Assembly: GCA_022563075.1 (NCBI GenBank) | Contig: JADFOC010000037.1 | Location: forward strand, 1-10,890 | Origin: Pseudomonadota bacterium | Lineage (GTDB): Bacteria > Pseudomonadota > Gammaproteobacteria > Pseudomonadales > Pseudohongiellaceae | DNA length: 10,890 nt | Reading direction: 5' to 3' | Shown: piece after piece, positions 6,540 to 10,890 of the stretch | How positions within the stretch are numbered: position 1 is the first letter of the stretch | Layout of the letters: every line of letters begins with the position of its first letter | Notes under the pieces: generated by a model | Told to the model about the DNA's origin: nothing | What the model saw: only the letters and a program-made list of their open reading frames with translations | Databases searched by the model: none | Program-made: the position numbers and the translations under genes

Positions 6540-7022
6540 CTCTCTTCTATCTCTTCGCATGGTGAAAGGTCGATGATCCAGGCTGGGCAGCCATGTTCAC
6601 CTCCGCAATCGGACCGATCTCAGCAATTTCCTGTAGTATCGGCGTACTGTTCTTCTGGCTCTGGATGCTGTCATCGTAGGCACACAACACAACGGAAGAC
6701 GACCGAGCATGGGGCTTCGCGTTGATTGTTGGGGTTCAGCCTGCAGCGATTGTCTACTTCATTACAGTATATTGACAACGGGTACGACTCGACGCCTAAG
6801 CAATAGTTCCAACGGACACCGCCAAGCGTCACACCTATTGCAAACGCAAAAGTCGCGCCTCTTTACTGCGCCGCTGTACTCCGTCGTTAGCCAGCATATC
6901 AACAATCGAGAGGAAGCCATTGAGACAGTCCTTTAACTTCTTTATATTATTAAAGTGTCGAACAACACAGAGTAATCCATTCAAAACCGGACAAGCCAAG
7001 GAGTTCTACACGGAAATGTTTA
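6540..7022. other. 483-bp stretch without a firm gene
   Basis: Nothing here reads as an intact gene. A minus-strand frame open across about 6556-6741 contains a protein-like stretch (CAYDDSIQSQKNSTPILQEI) but lacks a start codon. Around 6794-6892 there is an imperfect long inverted repeat bounded by GCCTAAG and GTTAGCC, which loosely recalls an integron attC. It fails the AAC/GTT core and was not accepted. From 6796 to 7030 one plus frame is open, but the first part is arginine-rich and looks non-coding. A promoter lies at 6920-6948. The stretch may be the decayed flank of the acquired methyltransferase gene. Confidence 0.4.
6920..6948 (+). promoter_or_regulatory. Near-consensus sigma70-type promoter for the methyltransferase gene
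   Basis: TTGAGA (6920-6925, five of six matches to TTGACA) and TATATT (6943-6948, five of six matches to TATAAT) are separated by exactly 17 nt. Transcription would start near 6955 and leave a leader of roughly 68 nt. The short inverted repeat CTTTA/TAAAG (6940-6944 and 6951-6955) flanks the -10 and could bind a regulator. Confidence 0.6.
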
Positions 7023-7625
7023 ATGAATAAAGATTATTTCGAACATAAAGCAGAGAACTACGAGCAAACTAAAAACAGAGTCGATAATGTCGAAAACATT
7101 GCTAATTCCATTCTGAGTAACATCGATTTGGATAAAGCCATGCACCTTATGGACTTTGGTTCTGGAACCGGTTTGTTGCTGAAGAGGATAGCTCCCTACG
7201 TTGCTAGAATCACCGCTATTGATATATCGCCATCGATGAATAAGCAACTAAACAAGAAAAGAAAAGATCTGGAATGTGAACTCGAAATACTGGAAATAGA
7301 TTTGGCGAAATCCAGGCTAGATAGAAAATTTGATGGCATCATCTCATCGATGACTATGCATCACGTTGAAGATTTAGGCTCAATGTTCGAAAATTTTTAT
7401 GCGATGCTGAATGACGATGGCGTAATAGCCATTGCAGATTTAGATCTTGAAGATGGTAGTTTTCATACAGAAGACACGGGTATCTTCCATTTTGGGTTTG
7501 ATCGAAATGTGTTCTCAAATTTCGCCGTGGCAGCGGGATTTAGGAACGTGAAAGTAATATCCGCAAGTACCGTGCATAAGCCTCAAGGTGATTATCCCAT
7601 TTTTTTGCTAACCGGGAATCGATGA
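7023..7625 (+). CDS. Class I SAM-dependent methyltransferase
   Basis: A 200-residue cytosolic class I methyltransferase of the Methyltransf_25/11 type. The SAM-binding motif I is MDFGSGTG (43-50), the acidic ribose-binding residue is Asp67 in ITAIDIS (63-69), and the motif IV region is FDGIISSMTMHHV (103-115). These positions and the length fit the family. The tail (FHFGFDR, AAGF, HKPQGDYPIFLL) matches a small group of stand-alone methyltransferases that I recall from various gammaproteobacteria. The acceptor substrate is not known. The ATG at 7023 has GGAA (7012-7015) 7 nt upstream, while a better AAGGAG (6998-7003) is 19 nt away. The gene is clearly poorer in GC and richer in AAA, GAA and AAT codons than its neighbours. 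It sits alone between gene-poor flanks, which suggests horizontal acquisition. Confidence 0.85.
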   Translation: MNKDYFEHKAENYEQTKNRVDNVENIANSILSNIDLDKAMHLMDFGSGTGLLLKRIAPYVARITAIDISPSMNKQLNKKRKDLECELEILEIDLAKSRLDRKFDGIISSMTMHHVEDLGSMFENFYAMLNDDGVIAIADLDLEDGSFHTEDTGIFHFGFDRNVFSNFAVAAGFRNVKVISASTVHKPQGDYPIFLLTGNR

Positions 7626-7698
7626 TTTTGTTCCATTTCGGGACTTTTGAACGAACAAATAACCGCAGCGGACATTTTGGCTATTTCTCGTAATGTGC

Positions 7699-7710
7699 AG
7701 AGTCGACTCT
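7699..7710. repeat. 12-bp perfect palindrome between convergent genes
   Basis: AGAGTCGACTCT is self-complementary and lies in the 102-bp gap between the methyltransferase and the AHL-lactonase-like gene. No T run follows on either strand, so it is not a standard terminator. Confidence 0.4.
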
Positions 7711-7727
7711 AGAAGACGCTTATTCCG

Positions 7728-8534
7728 TTAGTCATAAAAAGCAGGGGCAAGCGTGAGCGTGTCTGCCAAGGCCTTGTTGTGTTCGATCCAGAAGGTGGAC
7801 CCCGTCTCTCTGATTAAGGCTTCTACCTTGTCCATAGACCTTAGTGTCTCTTCGGCATCGGTGTTGAAAACCGGTGTGCGGCGCAGTCGGCGGCTGGCTT
7901 CAAAATGATACAGATCGCCGGAGAGGATCAGCGGTCCAAAATTCTCAAGTTGCAGAAAGAGTACCTGATGGCCTGGCGTGTGACCTGGAGCCGAGATGAT
8001 TTTTACACTGCCATCACCAAACACGTCGTGATCACCATGCAACAAGAGTCGTTGCGACTGGGCCAGTTCCGAATACAACGCCGGGCGGAACACGGGATTG
8101 TCTTCGGGGTGATCGAATGCGGCGATGTATTCGGTTTCCTGAATTAACAGGGTGGAAGCACTGAAGGCGTTGGCCGCACCCACATGGTCATAGTGCATGT
8201 GTGAAAAAGCCACGAGTTCGATGTCGGCCGGCGTTAGTTCCATCGCCGACAGCTGATCCAGGATTGAATTTTCGTACCAGGCAGTGGCCTCCGCACTGCG
8301 GGGGCCTACCATGTCTAAAGGCAGTCCCGCATCCCAAAATAATCGGTCTCCATCATGCTCAATGAGATAGCAAGGAACAAATAGCTCACGCACCGATGTC
8401 TCTTCATTGCTCAGTCCAAAGGCACTGACGTCTGCCACTCCAATACCCCCACAATCGAATACATAGAGTCTTAAATCGGCTAGCGCAAGATTGGTGACAA
8501 ACAGTAATACCAATAGGAATGCTTTTTTCATCAT
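7728..8534 (-). CDS. Exported AHL-lactonase-like MBL-fold hydrolase
   Basis: A 268-residue MBL-fold hydrolase resembling the N-acyl homoserine lactonase family. Residues 1-19 form a Sec signal peptide (MMKKAFLLVLLFVTNLALA, cleavage before DLR). The metal set is complete: H112-x-H114-x-D116-H117 (SHMHYDHVGAAN), H185 (PGHTPGH), D207 (LSGDLYH) and H252 (IEHN). The early YVFDCGG, then YLIEHDGDRLFWDAGLP, match the AHL-lactonase layout. Classical AiiA-type enzymes are cytoplasmic, so the signal peptide suggests a periplasmic lactonase acting on incoming lactones. The exact substrate is unproven. It starts 7 bp after the stop of the dioxygenase gene and has only a weak SD (two consecutive ATGs at 8534 and 8531), so translation is probably coupled to that gene. 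Confidence 0.8.
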   Translation of the reverse strand: MMKKAFLLVLLFVTNLALADLRLYVFDCGGIGVADVSAFGLSNEETSVRELFVPCYLIEHDGDRLFWDAGLPLDMVGPRSAEATAWYENSILDQLSAMELTPADIELVAFSHMHYDHVGAANAFSASTLLIQETEYIAAFDHPEDNPVFRPALYSELAQSQRLLLHGDHDVFGDGSVKIISAPGHTPGHQVLFLQLENFGPLILSGDLYHFEASRRLRRTPVFNTDAEETLRSMDKVEALIRETGSTFWIEHNKALADTLTLAPAFYD

Positions 8535-8541
8535 TTATAAA

Positions 8542-9474
8542 TCAGCTCGCTTTCGAAAACATCGGTACGGTTTCACTCTGCACTTCATAGGGAAATTTGT
8601 CTTTGAAGCCAATTAACTCGCCCATCAATTCGGGATTATCACAATCCTCCCAGGGTTGGTCACGCATGGTAATTTTCATATTTTCCTGTGGCAGTGCGGC
8701 TACATGTCGATAATAGCACACCGCATTGAGTCGTAGTCCCGGGGTCAATTTTGGGAAGGCACCATGCCAGGTAGATCCTGCAAAAATAATCACGGATCCT
8801 CGTGGTGCCTCGGCCGCCACGGCTTGCTCTGCGGCTTCTGGTTGGGTTGGCATTGCTAACAGCTTGTTAGAGCCTGGGACATAGGCCAAGGCGCCATCTT
8901 TTTTGCTGTAGTGGGTAAGACACCAGGTCGCATTGGCAGTTATCGATGCCTTTGCCCAAGGTAACGGGCTGGCCGCCTGATCGCAGTGCAATCCTAAATG
9001 TTTGCCATAGCCATAGTCACCTTGCCATTTCACGAAGGAGTTGGTACTACTGAGTCGTCGTGCCTTGCCTGCCACCGGGTGAATTGAAGAAACTGGCCCC
9101 ATCAAATGATCGATCAGGGCATCAACCACCGGATTGACTGCCAGATCTCTGAAACAACGATCGAGTTGCAGCAATTGCTGGATCAGCATCTGTGTCGGTT
9201 CAGGCGGCGCGTTTTCATCTCGCAATACACTGGTATGATTTTCTGGCCATTTAAGTTTACCCGTGGGGCCCTCTGCGAGGGTTATCGGGCAACCACCGGT
9301 CATTTCTGTAAACCGATTCAGCAAGACTTCTGTGCATCGATCTATCAACTCACTGCTTACACCCGTGACCTGAGGGGGCACCGTGGTTATACCATCGTTA
9401 TTAAGCTCGAGTGCATATTGTTCGAGGCCCAGTGCCAGGACTTCGTCGCTCAGCTCATTGGTGGCAGGTTTCAT
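8542..9474 (-). CDS. PhyH-family Fe(II)/2-oxoglutarate dioxygenase
   Basis: A 310-residue non-heme iron dioxygenase related to phytanoyl-CoA dioxygenase. These enzymes use Fe(II), oxygen and 2-oxoglutarate to hydroxylate small organic substrates. The facial triad is visible as H163-x-D165 (HLGLHCDQA) and H237 (STWHGAF), and Arg248 (GLRLNAVCYYR) is the likely 2-oxoglutarate anchor. The middle DGALAYVPGSN is the usual family strand. An ATG at 9474 is chosen because GGGAGC (complement of 9481-9486) lies 6 nt upstream. A TTG ten codons earlier (9504) would only add an unsupported tail. No signal peptide is seen, so it is cytoplasmic. It is the first gene of a tight pair with the exported lactonase-like enzyme, hinting at a shared substrate or a biosynthesis-plus-degradation pair. 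Confidence 0.85.
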   Translation of the reverse strand: MKPATNELSDEVLALGLEQYALELNNDGITTVPPQVTGVSSELIDRCTEVLLNRFTEMTGGCPITLAEGPTGKLKWPENHTSVLRDENAPPEPTQMLIQQLLQLDRCFRDLAVNPVVDALIDHLMGPVSSIHPVAGKARRLSSTNSFVKWQGDYGYGKHLGLHCDQAASPLPWAKASITANATWCLTHYSKKDGALAYVPGSNKLLAMPTQPEAAEQAVAAEAPRGSVIIFAGSTWHGAFPKLTPGLRLNAVCYYRHVAALPQENMKITMRDQPWEDCDNPELMGELIGFKDKFPYEVQSETVPMFSKAS

Positions 9475-9663
9475 AGTTAAGCTCCCGGGTTTGAAAATCC
9501 CCAAGTGTTTCGAATTCCTAGAGTAATCTACTTAAAAAAACAAAACAATATGGCGCCGATCTTGCGATAAAGGGGAAGTTTGCAGAACCGGGGACAGCCA
9601 AAGCGGGAACCATGGAAACATCGTAACTCTCTTGTCCTCCCTCACCTGCTCTTCTGTCTCTTT

Positions 9664-10890
9664 TTATGGCGACGCTTTTGCCCTGGCCTCGGCAGCAAAT
9701 GGATGCCCACTGTCTGCGTCACGCCAGGTGTCAGCCAGCTGTGAGTAATACCTGTTAGCCAACTCGCGGTTGGCCAACCGATCTGCCGCGCGTGCCGCAC
9801 CCAGCAGTAGATTGGTTCTACCGCGGTAGCGGGTCAATCCCAATTGAAACTGAGCCAGCGCCGCTTCTGACTGTCCGACTTCCAACAGTACTTCACCGTA
9901 CAATTCCATCGCCGGTTTTAGTGGACGTGGCGGCACGCCGATAAGGGTGACCGGTCGTTCCCAATTCAGTTCGCTGGCTTCGCGCAACATCTGCAAGGCA
10001 ATTTCATGGTGACCCTGAGCGAAATACACGAGGGCTTCTACCTGTTGGGCAGAGATGGCGCCCTGACTGGCTGGATCGTCGCTTAAACTGCTCAATACAC
10101 TCACCGCCTCGGTGGCCAGCTCGATATTGCCGGAACGTGCGGCGGCGATGCCGATGGCCTGCCACAGGCCGGGATTGCTGATAGAATATTCGCGCGCCAA
10201 CTCAGCCACCGAGTCGGCTTCCAACCAGCGCTCCAGATCCAGGATCCAGCGCGCGTACACGTCGGCGAAAGGTATCCCAATTTCTGGCGCCAGACCGCTG
10301 GCGATGAAATCCGATCTCACTCGCTCACGAATCTCCGCGGCCTTGGCCAGGCTGCCTGCCTGTAGGTAGCCATAGTTAGCGAACTGCAGCAGGTGCCCAT
10401 AGTTGTGCAGATTCAAATCTGCCAGCGACCAGTGATTCTCTTCCACCCAGGCCATGGAAGACTCGAAGGCGCGCATATTCGAATCCGCTACCGCTTCCCA
10501 CATGCCATGCTGCAGGTAGTAATGGGAAGGGATGTGCAGGGCCTCGGCGGCATCGGTATCTATCATGCGCAGATTGTTCACCGCCAGGATTCCAATATCT
10601 GTGTTCTCAGGATCGTCAGTGCTTTGAATCAAATAGCGATTAGCGCCGGGATGGCGAGGATTCTGCGCCAGTACTCTTATCGATAGGCCTGCCATTAAGG
10701 AACGGGTCTGCTGCCGCGTCATCCCCAGCGGTGTCTCTCGCATCAATGACAGCGCATAGAAAGCTGTGGCTTCAAGATCTTCAGCATAAGTTTCGCTTAA
10801 CAACCGCATGGCTTCAGCATAGGCGGACTGGCGCTGTTGTTGCTTACCCTCTCCGAACAGTATTTCCACCGCTGCCAGATAGGCCTTTTC
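9664..10890 (-). CDS. TPR-repeat protein, 5' end beyond the window
   Basis: This is the C-terminal 408 residues of a tetratricopeptide-repeat protein. The frame continues past the right edge, and a GTG at 10867-10869 is internal, not a start. Helical TPR-like units run through most of it. The middle carries the typical NPRHPGANRYLI, then LHIPSHYYLQHGMWEAVADS, then the LHNYGHLLQFANYGYLQAG pattern of long bacterial TPR proteins with 'H-x-PSH-x-YL-x-x-G' repeats. The last units (MELYGEVLLEVGQSEAALAQ and on) end in a normal C-terminus. No enzyme motif is visible, so a scaffolding or sensing role is the most one can infer. The protein's N-terminus, and any domain it carries, is outside this window. 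It reads toward the dioxygenase gene with a 189-bp gap and no clear terminator. Confidence 0.8.
   Translation of the reverse strand, partial: EKAYLAAVEILFGEGKQQQRQSAYAEAMRLLSETYAEDLEATAFYALSLMRETPLGMTRQQTRSLMAGLSIRVLAQNPRHPGANRYLIQSTDDPENTDIGILAVNNLRMIDTDAAEALHIPSHYYLQHGMWEAVADSNMRAFESSMAWVEENHWSLADLNLHNYGHLLQFANYGYLQAGSLAKAAEIRERVRSDFIASGLAPEIGIPFADVYARWILDLERWLEADSVAELAREYSISNPGLWQAIGIAAARSGNIELATEAVSVLSSLSDDPASQGAISAQQVEALVYFAQGHHEIALQMLREASELNWERPVTLIGVPPRPLKPAMELYGEVLLEVGQSEAALAQFQLGLTRYRGRTNLLLGAARAADRLANRELANRYYSQLADTWRDADSGHPFAAEARAKASP

Noticed and set aside
6794..6892. Integron attC-like site: GCCTAAG and GTTAGCC bounding an imperfect inverted repeat.
   Set aside because: The left box lacks the AAC core and the right box breaks the GTTRRRY pattern. 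No integrase or cassette array is visible.
7696..7715. GTCGACTCTAGA resembles a cloning-vector polylinker (SalI-XbaI order).
   Set aside because: The sequence continues into the lactonase-like gene, and no other vector sequence is seen. It overlaps a natural 12-bp palindrome, so chance is more likely.
9472..9504. TTG at 9504 as the start of the dioxygenase gene.
   Set aside because: The ATG at 9474 has a correctly spaced GGGAGC, and the extra ten residues do not match the family.
10867..10869. GTG as a start codon for the right-edge TPR gene.
   Set aside because: The frame remains open to the window edge and TPR-like sequence is already under way, so the true start lies outside.
1..10890. 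tRNA, rRNA, CRISPR arrays, insertion sequences with transposases, toxin-antitoxin pairs or known defence genes.
   Set aside because: No cloverleaf, repeat-spacer array, transposase motif or defence-family signature was seen in any frame.

Overview
The window reads as bacterial chromosomal DNA, most likely from a Gammaproteobacterium (possibly marine). This is an inference from mid-range GC, clear AGGAGG-type ribosome binding sites, Sec and Tat signal peptides, TolB-like and NHL propellers, and the kinds of hydrolases present. No rRNA, tRNA, CRISPR array or intact mobile element is visible. The nine main genes are all recognisable at family level, but none has a substrate that can be named from sequence alone.

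Layout: (1) Positions 1 to about 250 are an oddity. The plus strand encodes part of a PKD/Ig-like repeat, and it lies antisense to the last residues of an esterase reading frame, so a sequence junction lies near 215-268. (2) A minus-strand pair follows: an exported metallo-beta-lactamase-fold hydrolase (1352-2221), then an exported alpha/beta hydrolase (89-1318), 33 bp apart. (3) A 334-bp AT-rich divergent gap leads into a plus-strand pair: a membrane-anchored split-barrel-like protein (2556-3098) and an exported PD40/TolB-like propeller (3130-4107). (4) The gap 4108-4390 holds what looks like a decayed lysozyme-type gene and a strong hairpin terminator. (5) A divergent pair of Tat-exported proteins follows: a dienelactone-hydrolase-family enzyme on the minus strand (4391-5269) and a six-repeat NHL propeller on the plus strand (5412-6539). 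(6) A 483-bp gene-poor stretch ends in a near-consensus sigma70-type promoter, which drives an AT-rich SAM-dependent methyltransferase (7023-7625) that looks acquired. (7) A tight minus-strand pair: a PhyH-type Fe(II)/2-oxoglutarate dioxygenase (8542-9474) and an exported AHL-lactonase-like MBL hydrolase (7728-8534), 7 bp apart. (8) The 3' part of a TPR protein (9664 to the right edge, minus).

A theme runs through the window. Four hydrolases (two MBL-fold, two alpha/beta) and two beta-propellers carry Sec or Tat signals, which points to breakdown or sensing of small esters, lactones or similar organics in the periplasm. This is accessory, catabolic-looking DNA. I do not see convincing evidence of a wholly new defence or mobile system. 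The items most worth checking are the left-end junction, the lysozyme remnant, the two-Tat divergent locus and the dioxygenase/lactonase operon.
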